From contig DASVWH010000136.1 of NCBI GenBank assembly GCA_036389715.1, positions 1 through 36,383 of the forward strand: a stretch of DNA of 36,383 nucleotides. Direction: 5' to 3'. The first letter of the stretch is position 1. Each line of letters opens with the position of its first letter. This DNA is from DASVWH01 sp036389715 (lineage in GTDB: Bacteria > Acidobacteriota > Blastocatellia > Pyrinomonadales > Pyrinomonadaceae). Under the pieces are notes generated by a model. The model was not told where the DNA came from, searched no databases, and saw nothing but the letters and a program-made list of their open reading frames with translations. The position numbers and the translations under genes are program-made. Of the stretch, positions 23,916 through 32,119 are shown piece by piece.

Positions 23916-25871
23916 TCAGGCGCTCGCCGTCTCCGCGGCCGCCTGCTCCCACTCTTCGTAAAGCCGTCGAAGCCGCGCTTCCGTCTCCCTGTATTCGCCG
24001 TCGAGCCTCCTGAGACGTTCCGCGTCGCGCCCGACATCGGGCTGCCCGAGCTGTTCTGAAAGCCGTGCCAGCCGCTTCTCGGCCTCTGCGATTTCCGTCT
24101 CGATTAACTGTGAATCGCGGAGCGGCTGCTTCTTCGCGCCCTTGCTCTGGGGAGACTTCGGCTTCGTGCGCGCGGCTCCGTCTTTGGCCTTGGCGGGGGC
24201 CTCTTTGGTCGCCGGTCGCTGGTCGGGTGCAGGCGCTGCGGGCGCGGCTTCCGGCGCGGGGGCGCGCTTCTTCGCCGCCTTCCAATCGTGATACTCCGTA
24301 TAGTCGCCGTCGTAATGCTCGGAGTTGCCCGCGCCGTCGAGCGCCAGAATCTGCGTGGCGACGCGGTCCAGAAAGTAACGGTCGTGGCTGATGGTGATGA
24401 TCGTTCCCTGGTAAGCGTCGAGCGCCTCTTCGAGGGCTTCGCGCGAGGGGATGTCCAGATGATTGGTCGGCTCGTCAAGGACCAGCACGTTGACGCGCGA
24501 GTAGATCAGCTTGGCCAGCGCGAGCCGCCCCTTCTCACCGCCCGAAAGATCGCGGACGTGCTTGTAAACGTCGTCGCCCGTGAAGAGAAACTTGGCGAGG
24601 AAAGAACGCAGCTCGCCTGCGGTCGCGGTCGAAGGCGCGACGCGGCGCAGCTCCATGATGATCTCGTTACGGTCGTCCAGATCGTCCAACTGCTGCGCGT
24701 AATAACCGACCTGGACCTTCGTTCCCCAGCGCACCTCGCCCGCCAGGGCAGGCAGCTTTCCGAGCACAGTCTTAACGAACGTCGTCTTGCCCGAGCCGTT
24801 CGGCCCGATGACGCCCAGGCATTCGCCGCGCTTGAGCGTAAAGGTGATGTCGCGCGCCAGGAGTTTTCCGGGATAGCCGACGGCGGCCTCGTTGACGGTC
24901 AGAACGTGTGTGCCCGCACGCTCGATCTCGCGGAGACGAAAATCGCCCGACGATTGATCGGCCCGAACGCCCTCGACGCGCTCCAGTTTTTCGAGCATCT
25001 TGCGGCGCGACTTGGCCTGCTTGGTCTTTTGCCCGGCGAGATTGCGGCGGATGAACTCTTCTGTCTTGGCGATCAGGTGTTGCTGGTTCTCATAGGCGCG
25101 CTGCTGCGCTTCGCGGCGCTCCTCGCGCTCGACCAGAAACGAAGAGTAGTTGCCCGTATAGCTGGCGGCGCGTCCGGCCTCGACCTCGATGATGCGGCGG
25201 CAGGCGCGGTCCAGAAAGTAGCGGTCGTGGCTGATGATGACGTAAGCGGAATTATAGGTGGTGAGAAACTCTTCGAGCCATTCGACAGAGGCCACGTCCA
25301 GATGGTTGGTCGGCTCATCAAGCAGAAGCACGTCGGGCTCGGCCAGCAGCAGACGGGCCAGGCCGAGCCGGTTCTGTTGCCCGCCCGACAGCTTTTCGGT
25401 CTCCAACTGCCACAGCTCGCGCTCGAAGCCGAGTCCCTGCAAGATGGCTTCGGCCCTGGCCGCATACTCGAAGCCGCCCTCGCGCTCGAACTGCTGCTGA
25501 AGCTCGCTGTAACGCTCCAGCACGGCCTCCAGCTCATCGCTGGCCTCGCTCATCCTGTGCTCAAGCTCGTGCATCTCGTGCTCGATCTGCTGCAAATGGC
25601 CGAAAGCCGCCAGCGCCGATTCGTGAACGGTCGAGCCCGCCTCGAAATGAACGTGCTGCGCGAGCAATCCGAGGCGGACGCCGCGCGCGCGAATCATATC
25701 GCCGCGGTCGGGCGTCTCCTCGCCGCTGATGAGACGAAAGATGGTCGTCTTTCCGGCCCCGTTGCGCCCTACCAGACCGACGTGCTCGCCCGGATTGACC
25801 TGTAGCGACGCCCCGCGCAGGACATCCTGCGAGCCGTAGGATTTATGTACATCTGAGAGACGAAATAACAT
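23916..25871 (-). CDS. ABC-F family ATPase (ribosome-associated, Uup/Ettak-like)
   Basis: The 651-residue protein has two ABC ATPase domains and no membrane segments. Domain 1 has Walker A GRNGAGKTT near residue 36 and signature LSGGQQNR. Domain 2 has GPNGSGKTT, LSGGEKGR and a DEPTNHLD Walker B; the first domain also has DEPTNHLD. The linker between the domains is rich in charged residues, and the C-terminus has a Lys/Ala/Pro-rich stretch, then a coiled coil of about 65 residues (from IETEIAEAEKRL), as in Uup-type members. ABC-F proteins act on the ribosome in translation rescue or antibiotic resistance. I chose the ATG at 25871 (MLFRLSDVHKSYG); an in-frame TTG four codons earlier is possible. 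No strong ribosome site precedes either. It neighbours the enediyne cluster but looks like an ordinary core gene. Confidence 0.93.
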   Translation of the reverse strand: MLFRLSDVHKSYGSQDVLRGASLQVNPGEHVGLVGRNGAGKTTIFRLISGEETPDRGDMIRARGVRLGLLAQHVHFEAGSTVHESALAAFGHLQQIEHEMHELEHRMSEASDELEAVLERYSELQQQFEREGGFEYAARAEAILQGLGFERELWQLETEKLSGGQQNRLGLARLLLAEPDVLLLDEPTNHLDVASVEWLEEFLTTYNSAYVIISHDRYFLDRACRRIIEVEAGRAASYTGNYSSFLVEREERREAQQRAYENQQHLIAKTEEFIRRNLAGQKTKQAKSRRKMLEKLERVEGVRADQSSGDFRLREIERAGTHVLTVNEAAVGYPGKLLARDITFTLKRGECLGVIGPNGSGKTTFVKTVLGKLPALAGEVRWGTKVQVGYYAQQLDDLDDRNEIIMELRRVAPSTATAGELRSFLAKFLFTGDDVYKHVRDLSGGEKGRLALAKLIYSRVNVLVLDEPTNHLDIPSREALEEALDAYQGTIITISHDRYFLDRVATQILALDGAGNSEHYDGDYTEYHDWKAAKKRAPAPEAAPAAPAPDQRPATKEAPAKAKDGAARTKPKSPQSKGAKKQPLRDSQLIETEIAEAEKRLARLSEQLGQPDVGRDAERLRRLDGEYRETEARLRRLYEEWEQAAAETASA

Positions 25872-25958
25872 AACGATGGTCAAAGTGCCGAGAAGCAGTG
25901 AGCGTGCCAGGTGACGCGCTCACTGCTTCCTTAACTTTCCGGGCTCACCGCCCGTCGC

Positions 25959-27179
25959 TTACTTTTTGGGCGAGGGCGAAGCGGCCGGGGCCGCCGGGCT
26001 GCCGGAGGGCTGGGGCGTGGCCGAAGCAGCCGGACTGGCCGCGGGCGAAGCACCAGCCGCAGGCGAAGCGTTGGCCGCGGGCGAAGCACCGGCCGCAGGT
26101 GAAGTCGCCGGGCGTAAGCCGCTCATCTTATCCGGGCTGGCCAGCATATCGGCCGCCAGCTTGTTCTCGACCCTCGATTCGTTCATCGCCACTTCGAGCA
26201 GCGCCGCGTTGAGGATTTGCCTGCGCTGGTTGAGCAGGCCGTCCGTGATGTCCTTGCGCACTTCGGGGCTCTGCAAGGTCAGGTTCTCGGTTTGCAGGCG
26301 CTTGTCCGTCAGCTTGAAGATGTACCACTGGCCGTTGTTCATGCTGACGGGCGGCGTGATGTCGCCGTTCTGCATCTGCCCGAAGAACTTTCCGATCAGG
26401 TCCTGCGGCAGCCCTATCTGCTTAAGTTCGTCCTCGGAATGGAAGCCGATGTCGCCGCCGCGCACGGCGCTCTGGTCTTCGCTGCGCTCGCGCGCCACGG
26501 TCGCAAAGTCTGCGCCGTTCTTCAAGCGCTGGTAGATGATGTCGGCCTTCTGCTTGGCCTCCGCCTCGCCCTTAGCGTCGTCCTGCGCCTTGTTATCGGC
26601 CGGGTCAACCACTATCGCCGCCAGCCCGACTCCCCTCGAAGCCACGTAGCGCTCCCTGTTATTGTTGTAGAAATCCTCCACTTCCCTATCGCTCGGCGTC
26701 CCGACCTGGCTGCCCAGCTTATCGAGCAGGCGCTTGACGGCGATCTGCTTCCGGGCGATGTCGCGCACCATCTGCTCGGTCTGGTTGGTCTCCTTGAGCA
26801 TCTTTTCATACTGCTCCTGGGTCATCCCGTTCTGCTGCTTCTGCTCGTTGATGGCCTGCGTGATGTCTTCCTCTTTGGGCGCGAGGTTCTCCTTTTCGGC
26901 CCGCTGGAAGAGGACTTCCTGCTTGATTAATTCGTCGAGCACCTGGAGGCGCGCCGCGGCCAGCTCAAGCGGAGAGAGCTGAGTCTGCTGGCCCTTGATC
27001 TGCTGATTGAGAATCGTATCAACTTCGCTAAGCTTGATCTCTTTGCCATTGACGAGGGCGGCGACGTTATCTTTGCTGCCCGCGCTGCCCGTGCCGGTCG
27101 TATTGCCGCAAGCGGCGAAAATGGACGCCACCAGCACAAGAATGGCGAGGGGAATGGTTTGCTTTACAAGTCTATGCAC
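25959..27179 (-). CDS. Parvulin-type peptidyl-prolyl isomerase lipoprotein (SurA/PrsA-like)
   Basis: About 406 residues. From the GTG at 27179 the protein opens with a clean lipoprotein signal ending in FAACGN (Cys24). A SurA-N-like helical region follows (from ALVNGKEIKLSEVDTIL), then a parvulin domain at roughly 180-290 with ADFATVARERSED, RGGDIGFHSEDEL and GQWYIFKLTDKR. The last 60 residues are a low-complexity tail built from repeated Ala-Ser-Pro-Ala units. It should fold proteins at the periplasmic face of a membrane. I prefer the GTG start because AAGGAG lies six bases before it; the upstream ATG at 27197 has no ribosome site and adds six charged residues. It diverges from rpmB across a promoter-bearing spacer. 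Confidence 0.88.
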   Translation of the reverse strand: MHRLVKQTIPLAILVLVASIFAACGNTTGTGSAGSKDNVAALVNGKEIKLSEVDTILNQQIKGQQTQLSPLELAAARLQVLDELIKQEVLFQRAEKENLAPKEEDITQAINEQKQQNGMTQEQYEKMLKETNQTEQMVRDIARKQIAVKRLLDKLGSQVGTPSDREVEDFYNNNRERYVASRGVGLAAIVVDPADNKAQDDAKGEAEAKQKADIIYQRLKNGADFATVARERSEDQSAVRGGDIGFHSEDELKQIGLPQDLIGKFFGQMQNGDITPPVSMNNGQWYIFKLTDKRLQTENLTLQSPEVRKDITDGLLNQRRQILNAALLEVAMNESRVENKLAADMLASPDKMSGLRPATSPAAGASPAANASPAAGASPAASPAASATPQPSGSPAAPAASPSPKK

Positions 27180-27237
27180 TTTCTGCTCCTTCAACATAAA
27201 CGATAATGGCTAACGCCGCTCGTAGAGTGCGCGCCGC

Positions 27238-27267
27238 TTGACGTTACGGAAACCTGTTTGTTATAAA
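27238..27267 (+). promoter_or_regulatory. Promoter for rpmB
   Basis: TTGACG (27238-27243) and TATAAA (27262-27267) are separated by 18 bases, upstream of rpmB and pointing towards it. The resulting leader would be about 85 bases long. This is a near-consensus housekeeping promoter. Confidence 0.6.
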
Positions 27268-27358
27268 TTCTCGTTTTGAATCTCACGTAAAGATTCGACC
27301 GTGTTTACCTAAGATGTCTTTAACCAGGCTTTTTACTGTTCGGAGGTCCTAAATCACT

Positions 27359-27553
27359 ATGGCTAAAAGATGCGAAGTCTGCGGCAAAGGCCCGCAATTC
27401 GGCAATAATGTTTCACACGCGAACAATCGCACGCGCCGTCGCTTCAATCCAAACCTGCAATCCATCCGCGTCCAGCGTCCCAAGGGCGGGGCGGAGAGGA
27501 TGAAGGTCTGCACCAGTTGCATCAAGGCGGGCAAAGTCGCCAAAGCTGCCTGA
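27359..27553 (+). CDS. rpmB: 50S ribosomal protein L28
   Basis: The 64-residue protein starts MAKRCEVCGKGPQFGNNVSH and continues with the L28 core: NNRTRRRFNPNLQ, then a KVCTSCIKAGKV end. Cysteine pairs at 5/8 and 50/53 form the zinc-binding version of L28. GGAGGT lies ten bases before the ATG. It is the only gene on the plus strand in the right half. It is transcribed away from the parvulin gene and converges with ridA. Confidence 0.97.
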   Translation: MAKRCEVCGKGPQFGNNVSHANNRTRRRFNPNLQSIRVQRPKGGAERMKVCTSCIKAGKVAKAA

Positions 27554-27567
27554 CAAACCGGCGTCCA

Positions 27568-27679
27568 AGGGCGGAAGGAGAAGGCTTTTGAGCCACGGCG
27601 CGGGCCGCGTTCGAGGGCTTAAAAGTCGAGAAGCAGTTCAAGGCCCAGGGGCTTTGTCCGAACTCTCTCCTTCCGCCCT
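27568..27679. repeat. Large inverted repeat between convergent rpmB and ridA
   Basis: A perfect 14-bp pair (27568-27581 with 27666-27679, AGGGCGGAAGGAGA and its complement) encloses an 84-base middle. The middle contains a second near-perfect pair (CTTTTGAGCC / GGCTTAAAAG). It fills the whole space between the two stop codons and could act as a bidirectional terminator or be a repeat element. No T-run follows the arms on either strand. Confidence 0.6.
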
Positions 27680-27690
27680 CGCCCTTCCCT

Positions 27691-28080
27691 CTATTCTTTC
27701 CTCTCAAGCACCGCGACAGCTTCAATCTCGACACGCGCATCACGCGGCAGACGCGCCGCCTCAACCGTCGCACGCGCCGGCGGATTCTCACCGAAAAAGC
27801 GCCCGTAAATCTCGTTCATCGTCGCAAAGTCGTTTAAATCCGCGAGGAAAACGGTCGTCTTGACCACTCCGGCGAGCCCTGTCCCGGCCGCTTCCAGGAC
27901 GGCCGAGAGATTGCGCAGCACCTGCTCAGTCTGCTCCGCGACGCCGCCCGCGACGAATTCGCCCGTCGCCGGGTCGAGCGGAATCTGCCCCGAAACGAAG
28001 ACGAAGCCCCCGGCGCTGATGGCCTGTGAATAGGGGCCGATGGCCGCCGGAGCACTGCTGGTCTTGACGATCTCCCTCAC
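27691..28080 (-). CDS. ridA: RidA family enamine/imine deaminase
   Basis: The 129-residue protein carries the complete RidA (YjgF/YER057c/UK114) signature. Residues 1-40 include SSAPAAIGPYSQAI and GGFVFVSGQIPLDPATG. The middle has EQTEQVLRNLSAVLEAAG, and the end has PARATVEAARLPRDARVEIEA, holding the conserved Arg that binds the substrate carboxylate. RidA hydrolyses reactive 2-aminoacrylate and related enamines in the cytosol. The start is a GTG with GGGG about 11 bases upstream. It follows rel on the same strand, but a T-tailed hairpin separates them, so it likely has its own promoter. Confidence 0.95.
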   Translation of the reverse strand: MREIVKTSSAPAAIGPYSQAISAGGFVFVSGQIPLDPATGEFVAGGVAEQTEQVLRNLSAVLEAAGTGLAGVVKTTVFLADLNDFATMNEIYGRFFGENPPARATVEAARLPRDARVEIEAVAVLERKE

Positions 28081-28176
28081 TGTCTGGACAACCCCTTTTT
28101 GACTCTCTCAAACAAACTGCGCATTCTAACAGAAACCTTTAACGGACGGCAACGCAGCCCGGTCAAAAGCGGAAAG

Positions 28177-28244
28177 CTCAAAAAGGCAAAGGCGAAGCGG
28201 CGGGCACGACCCGTGCGGGCCCCTCCGCCTTCACCTTTGCCTTT
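28177..28244 (-). terminator. Rho-independent terminator of rel
   Basis: On the minus strand a long G+C-rich hairpin is followed by a run of five T. The arms include CCTTTGCCTTT and AAAGGCAAAGG at 28234-28244 and 28182-28192, are extended inward by GAAG/CTTC and CGG/CCG pairs, and the hairpin is tipped by GCACG/CGTGC. It lies 24 bases beyond the rel stop codon, correctly oriented to end its transcript. Confidence 0.8.
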
Positions 28245-28267
28245 CACCTCCCGCCTTCCCGGAGCCT

Positions 28268-30454
28268 TTAAGCCATGCCTTGGAGGCGCTCCACGTCCAG
28301 GACGCCCGGCACATTCTTAATCGAGCTGATGACCTTGTCCAGGTGCTTAACGTCGAAGACTTCGACCGTGACTTCGATGCGCCCGCGCTCGTCCGGGGCA
28401 ACCGAAGCGTGAGCATTGCGGATGCCCGTCTTCATGTCCGAGATAGCGCCCGTGATGCCTGCGATCATGCCGGTCCGGTTCTCCGTGATGGCCAGCAGCT
28501 TGACGGCATAGGCCGCGTCGTCGGACTTGCCAGCCCATTCGACCTCGACGATGCGCTCGGGATTGACCATCAACTGCTCGACGTTTTTGCAGCGCGTGGT
28601 ATGCACGGCGACACCCTTGCCGCGCGTGATATAGCCGACTATCTCCTCGCCCCTCAACGGGTTACAACAGCGCGCGCGCGTCACCATGAGGTCGTCCACG
28701 CCCCGCACGACGATGGAATCCTCGCCGAGCCGGATGAGCCGCTTGACGGCACGCATCCCGCTGCGGAGCTTGGATTCCTTCTGCGTATCCAGCTCCTCGA
28801 ACTTTTCTGGGCCGAGATACTTGGCGATGATGTTGCGCGGGACCAGCTTGCCGTAGCCGATGGCGGCCAGCAGGTCGTCAACGCGCCCGTAGCCGTATTC
28901 GCCCGCGACCCGCTTGAGTGCCCCGTCGCCGTCGCCGAGGAGCTTCTTCGCGGAGAGTTGAAAGCGCACGGCCTCCTTCTCAAAGAGTTTGCGCCCGAGT
29001 TCCATTGACTCTGCGCGCTGCTGCTCTGCGACCCAGTGGCGGACGCGGTTGCGCGCGCGCGAAGTGACGACGAAGTTCAGCCAATCGCGCGAGGGATGGG
29101 AATTGGCCGTCGTCAGAATCTCGACGACATCGCCATTCTGAATCTCGCTGCGCAAAGGAACGATCCGCCCGTTGATGCGCGCGCCCGTGCAGGTGTTGCC
29201 GACTTCCGAGTGAATCGCGTAGGCGAAGTCCACAGGGGTTGCGCCGCGCGGCAGCTGGATGACCTTGCCCATCGGCGTGAAGGCGTAAACGTCCTTCGGA
29301 TAGAGGTCGAGCTTGAGCGTGTCCAGGAAGTCCCTGGAATCCTTGACCTCCTGCGTCCACTCGACCAGGGAACGCAGCCACTGGAAAGCCTTGTCGTCGT
29401 CGTGCGGGCCGCGCTTCCCGTCCTTGTATTTCCAGTGTGCCGCGACGCCCTCTTCGGCGATGTGGTGCATCTCTTCGGTCCGAATCTGGACCTCGAAGGG
29501 CTGCCCCTTGGAGCCTATTACGGAGGTGTGCAGCGACTGGTAGAGGTTGTCGCGCGGGGTGGCGATCCAGTCTTTGATTCGACCGGGCACGGGCCGCCAG
29601 TTGTGATGCACGACGCCGAGCGCCGCATAGCAGTAGCGAACCTCGTTGGGCGTGATGATGCGCGCCGCCACCAGATCGTAGACCTGATCGAGGTCGATTT
29701 TCTGCCGCTTCAATTTCTTCCAGATCGAGTAGAGCCGCTTGACCCGGCCCTCTATCCGCACGTAAGGGACCTCCGCCTCGTGCATCCGCTCTTCGATGCT
29801 CGCGGTCACGCCCTGAAGAAAGGCATCGTTTTCACGACGCCGTTTCTCAAGCTGGGCCGTCAGGTCGCGGTAATCTTCCGGGTGCAGGTGCTGAAAGGCC
29901 AGGTCTTCGAGTTCGCCGCGCAGTTTGCCCATCCCGAGGCGATGAGCGATGGGCGCGTAAATGTCCATCGTCTCCTGCGCGATGCGCTTGCGCTTCTCCG
30001 GCTTGAGATACTGGAGCGTGCGCATGTTGTGCAGGCGGTCGGCCAGTTTGACGAGGACGACGCGCACGTCGTTGACCATCGCCAGCAGCATCTTGCGCAC
30101 GTTTTCGGCCTGCTGCTCCTCGTGCGAGACGTTGCTGATCTGCGCTATCTTCGTCAGCCCGTCAACGAGCAGCGTGACCTCGTCGCCGAAATACTTGCGC
30201 AGCGTTTCCAGGTCAACGAGCGTGTCTTCGACCACGTCGTGGAGCAGCCCCGTGGCCACGGAGACCGAGTCTAAACGCATGTCTGCCAGGATGTTAGCGA
30301 CTTCGAGCGGGTGTACCAGGTAGGGTTCGCCGGAGGCACGGGTCTGCCCCTTGTGCTCGCGCGCCGAGAAAAAATAGGCGCGGCGCAAGAGATCGAGGTC
30401 AGCCTGCGGCTGGTTGCGGCTGACCTTTTCGACGATGTCTTCGATGCGAATCAT
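28268..30454 (-). CDS. rel: Bifunctional-type (p)ppGpp synthetase/hydrolase
   Basis: The 728-residue protein has the full long RSH architecture. The N-terminal HD hydrolase has His72-Asp73 and Glu76-Asp77 in LLHDVVEDT, and the later KLADRLHNMRTL. The synthetase domain has the RIKD motif and YQSLHTSVIG; the RXKD form is typical of bifunctional Rel rather than monofunctional RelA. A TGS domain follows around 385-450 (DVYAFTPMGKVIQLPRGATP), then the zinc-finger/RIS region with ARCCNPL, and a C-terminal ACT domain from about 650. It makes and destroys the stringent-response alarmone. The ATG has no purine-rich site in front of it; instead a perfect 22-bp hairpin ends 12 bases upstream. A terminator closes the transcript. 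Confidence 0.96.
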   Translation of the reverse strand: MIRIEDIVEKVSRNQPQADLDLLRRAYFFSAREHKGQTRASGEPYLVHPLEVANILADMRLDSVSVATGLLHDVVEDTLVDLETLRKYFGDEVTLLVDGLTKIAQISNVSHEEQQAENVRKMLLAMVNDVRVVLVKLADRLHNMRTLQYLKPEKRKRIAQETMDIYAPIAHRLGMGKLRGELEDLAFQHLHPEDYRDLTAQLEKRRRENDAFLQGVTASIEERMHEAEVPYVRIEGRVKRLYSIWKKLKRQKIDLDQVYDLVAARIITPNEVRYCYAALGVVHHNWRPVPGRIKDWIATPRDNLYQSLHTSVIGSKGQPFEVQIRTEEMHHIAEEGVAAHWKYKDGKRGPHDDDKAFQWLRSLVEWTQEVKDSRDFLDTLKLDLYPKDVYAFTPMGKVIQLPRGATPVDFAYAIHSEVGNTCTGARINGRIVPLRSEIQNGDVVEILTTANSHPSRDWLNFVVTSRARNRVRHWVAEQQRAESMELGRKLFEKEAVRFQLSAKKLLGDGDGALKRVAGEYGYGRVDDLLAAIGYGKLVPRNIIAKYLGPEKFEELDTQKESKLRSGMRAVKRLIRLGEDSIVVRGVDDLMVTRARCCNPLRGEEIVGYITRGKGVAVHTTRCKNVEQLMVNPERIVEVEWAGKSDDAAYAVKLLAITENRTGMIAGITGAISDMKTGIRNAHASVAPDERGRIEVTVEVFDVKHLDKVISSIKNVPGVLDVERLQGMA

Positions 30455-30466
30455 AGAAGCAGTTGG

Positions 30467-30528
30467 CAGAGGCTAGAGGTGAGCTGCCCGTGGTTGAGTT
30501 CTGACCGGCAGCTCACCTCTAGCCTCTG
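30467..30528. repeat. Perfect 22-bp inverted repeat in the rel leader
   Basis: Bases 30467-30488 are exactly complementary to 30507-30528, with an 18-base loop. On the minus strand the stem begins about where transcription from the TATAAT at 30536-30541 would start and ends 12 bases before the rel ATG. The 5' arm carries an AGAGGTGAG stretch that looks like a ribosome-binding site and is locked in the stem. Without a T-run it is not a standard terminator. Confidence 0.75.
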
Positions 30529-30535
30529 GTCGCTA

Positions 30536-30541
30536 ATTATA
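30536..30541 (-). promoter_or_regulatory. Candidate -10 element of the rel promoter
   Basis: A perfect TATAAT on the minus strand lies 82 bases before the rel ATG. No good -35 is visible at 16-18 bases; the sequence there overlaps the neighbouring hairpin. Transcription would start about seven bases downstream, at the edge of the 22-bp stem. Confidence 0.45.
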
Positions 30542-30546
30542 ACAAG

Positions 30547-30580
30547 AGGTGATGCTCAACCAGAAAGTCGAGCATCACCT
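30547..30580. terminator. Hairpin downstream of the TPR lipoprotein gene
   Basis: A perfect 11-bp pair (AGGTGATGCTC 30547-30557 and its complement 30570-30580) with a 12-base loop lies 70 bases after the lipoprotein stop codon. It has terminator geometry but lacks a clear T-run in the gene's direction. It shares the AGAGGTGA core with the neighbouring 22-bp stem. Confidence 0.4.
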
Positions 30581-30649
30581 TTAGATGTCAGGTGGGCCGG
30601 AAGGGGTTTCACCCGCCCGCCGCGCTGCTAGTTTTCCGTATCTCCCGGT

Positions 30650-31483
30650 TTAGCTGGCCGGAGGCGAAGGAGCCTCCCTCGCTATTCGCTGATCGCGCAG
30701 CTCCTTGGTCCGGGTGGCCGCCTCGTCGGCCTGCTTGGCATACCTCGTGGCGTTCTCCGTATTCTCGTCCATCTGGGCCAGCTTCTTGGCTTCGAGCAGC
30801 AGGTTATATTTCTGGCCCCAGGCCTTTTCGTTGTCCGGGTTCAGACTGATACCCTTTTCGGCCAGCTCAAGGCCGCTCGTCGTACACTTGAGAGCGTTGT
30901 CGTACTCCTGCTGCTCCTTGGGTTTCTTGTACTGGATGACCACGTTGCCGCCGCCCTTATCCACGTTCTGTTTGTTAGCAGGGCTTTCCGTAATGTTATA
31001 GGAGCATTCCCAGTCCTTGCTGGCGAGGAAGGCGTAGGCGTCGGAGCGGCGCTGGGCGGAGACGGCCTCGTTGTTGGCGCGCTGCGCGACCCAGGCGCGC
31101 TGCTCATCCGGCTTATTGATATTCCCGAGCAGGATGGTCACGGCGCTAAAGGCTTCGTCGTTGTTCGGGTCTTTCTGCTCAATCGCTTTATAGGCCTCGA
31201 TAGCGGCGTTGGCCTTGGCGACGTTGCTTTCACTGGTATCGCCCCGGCGATACTGCGCGTGAATCGTGCGCGCGAGAAAGAGCGGGGCGACTTCGTTGCC
31301 GCCGTCAAGCTCAATCGCTTTCCTGGCGTGCACCTCGGCATCGGCGAACTTCTTCTCTTTATAGGCCCGAGCAGTTTCGTTCAGCTCGCTCTTGGCACGA
31401 ATACTGTTGATGTAGCCGCAGCCAGAAGTGGCAGCAGCCGCCACCAGAATCAAGAGGCCAACCCTGGCTTGAGAGAGTTTCAT
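30650..31483 (-). CDS. TPR-repeat lipoprotein of unknown function
   Basis: The 277-residue protein has a lipoprotein signal ending TSGCG (Cys22). Helical repeats of TPR character follow: ARAYKEKKFADAEVHARKAIEL, then AYKAIEQKDPNNDEAFSA, and EKGISLNPDNEKAWGQKYNLLL. The C-terminal helix is highly charged. Such proteins usually scaffold assemblies at a membrane. It follows the exbB/exbD genes on the same strand, 76 bases after the last one, so it may belong to that operon. No catalytic motif is visible. Confidence 0.8.
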   Translation of the reverse strand: MKLSQARVGLLILVAAAATSGCGYINSIRAKSELNETARAYKEKKFADAEVHARKAIELDGGNEVAPLFLARTIHAQYRRGDTSESNVAKANAAIEAYKAIEQKDPNNDEAFSAVTILLGNINKPDEQRAWVAQRANNEAVSAQRRSDAYAFLASKDWECSYNITESPANKQNVDKGGGNVVIQYKKPKEQQEYDNALKCTTSGLELAEKGISLNPDNEKAWGQKYNLLLEAKKLAQMDENTENATRYAKQADEAATRTKELRDQRIAREAPSPPAS

Positions 31484-31559
31484 CAGTTAATAGCTCCCAG
31501 CTATGATTATCAATGGCAGGCGAGCCCGTTTGAGTTCACCTGCCATCGATGAAAAAACA

Positions 31560-32027
31560 TTATCGTTCGAGGGCATCCACCTGTAAGCCGACGGGCGTTG
31601 CCCCCGCGCCTTTGATCGTGTCAATGACTTTGACGACCTCTCCGTAAGGCATTGACTCAGGGGCTTTGACGAAGACCGTTTTCTCGATGATGTCAGTGCC
31701 GAACTTAGTGACTCTCTCTCTCTCCCTGGCCTGCAGCACGTCGGAGAGCTTTTTGCCCAGCAATCCCGGGTTATCAACCGTTCCGGCATCCTCACCATTC
31801 AACTGCAGCTTGTTGTCTTTCGTCACGTCCACGCGCAAAGTCAGTTTGCTCGGAGTGGCATTCTCCGGCTCGGCCTTCGGCTGTTCAGGAATCAGTGTTC
31901 TGAACCGCTTCGGCTTGAGCGGCGTCACCACCATGAAGATAATCAAGAGCACCAGCAAAACGTCGATCAGCGGTGTCACGTTGATGTAGGGTACGGCTTT
32001 CGAGCCGCCGCCTCCGCTCATTCCCAT
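31560..32027 (-). CDS. exbD: ExbD/TolR-family biopolymer transport protein (second copy)
   Basis: The 155-residue protein starts at the ATG at 32027 (MGMSGGGG), with GAGGAG nine bases upstream; a frame extension of 20 codons is unlikely. One membrane helix carries the key aspartate (NVTPLIDVLLVLLIIFMVV), the proton-path residue of ExbD/TolR. The periplasmic part ends in the usual YGEVVKVIDTIKGAG helix. With ExbB it forms the motor that energises TonB. It lies after another exbD on the same strand. Two non-identical ExbD proteins in one operon are common in Acidobacteriota and related groups. Confidence 0.93.
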   Translation of the reverse strand: MGMSGGGGSKAVPYINVTPLIDVLLVLLIIFMVVTPLKPKRFRTLIPEQPKAEPENATPSKLTLRVDVTKDNKLQLNGEDAGTVDNPGLLGKKLSDVLQARERERVTKFGTDIIEKTVFVKAPESMPYGEVVKVIDTIKGAGATPVGLQVDALER

Positions 32028-32119
32028 AAGATAGAACTCCTCTTCTCTCTGTCCCGATGAGCGCCCGCCCCTTAGTCTTAAGCGCAAGAAGGCGGGCGCT
32101 GATAACCCCCTTATTTCTC

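Noticed and set aside
24288..25805. 505-residue open frame on the plus strand
   Set aside because: It is antisense to the ABC-F gene in a G+C-rich stretch; the minus-strand protein has clear Walker and signature motifs and the plus frame has none.
25961..26110. Ala-Ser-Pro repeat DNA at the end of the parvulin gene considered as a CRISPR-like or satellite array
   Set aside because: The repeats are in-frame codon repeats for a low-complexity protein tail, with no regular spacers.
26217..26930. 237-residue Leu/Val-rich plus-strand frame that looks membrane-like
   Set aside because: It is the antisense shadow of the Gln/Glu/Lys-rich parvulin lipoprotein; hydrophobicity comes from reading charged codons backwards.
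29036..30274. 412-residue open frame on the plus strand
   Set aside because: It is antisense to rel, which has complete domains; no family features or ribosome site.
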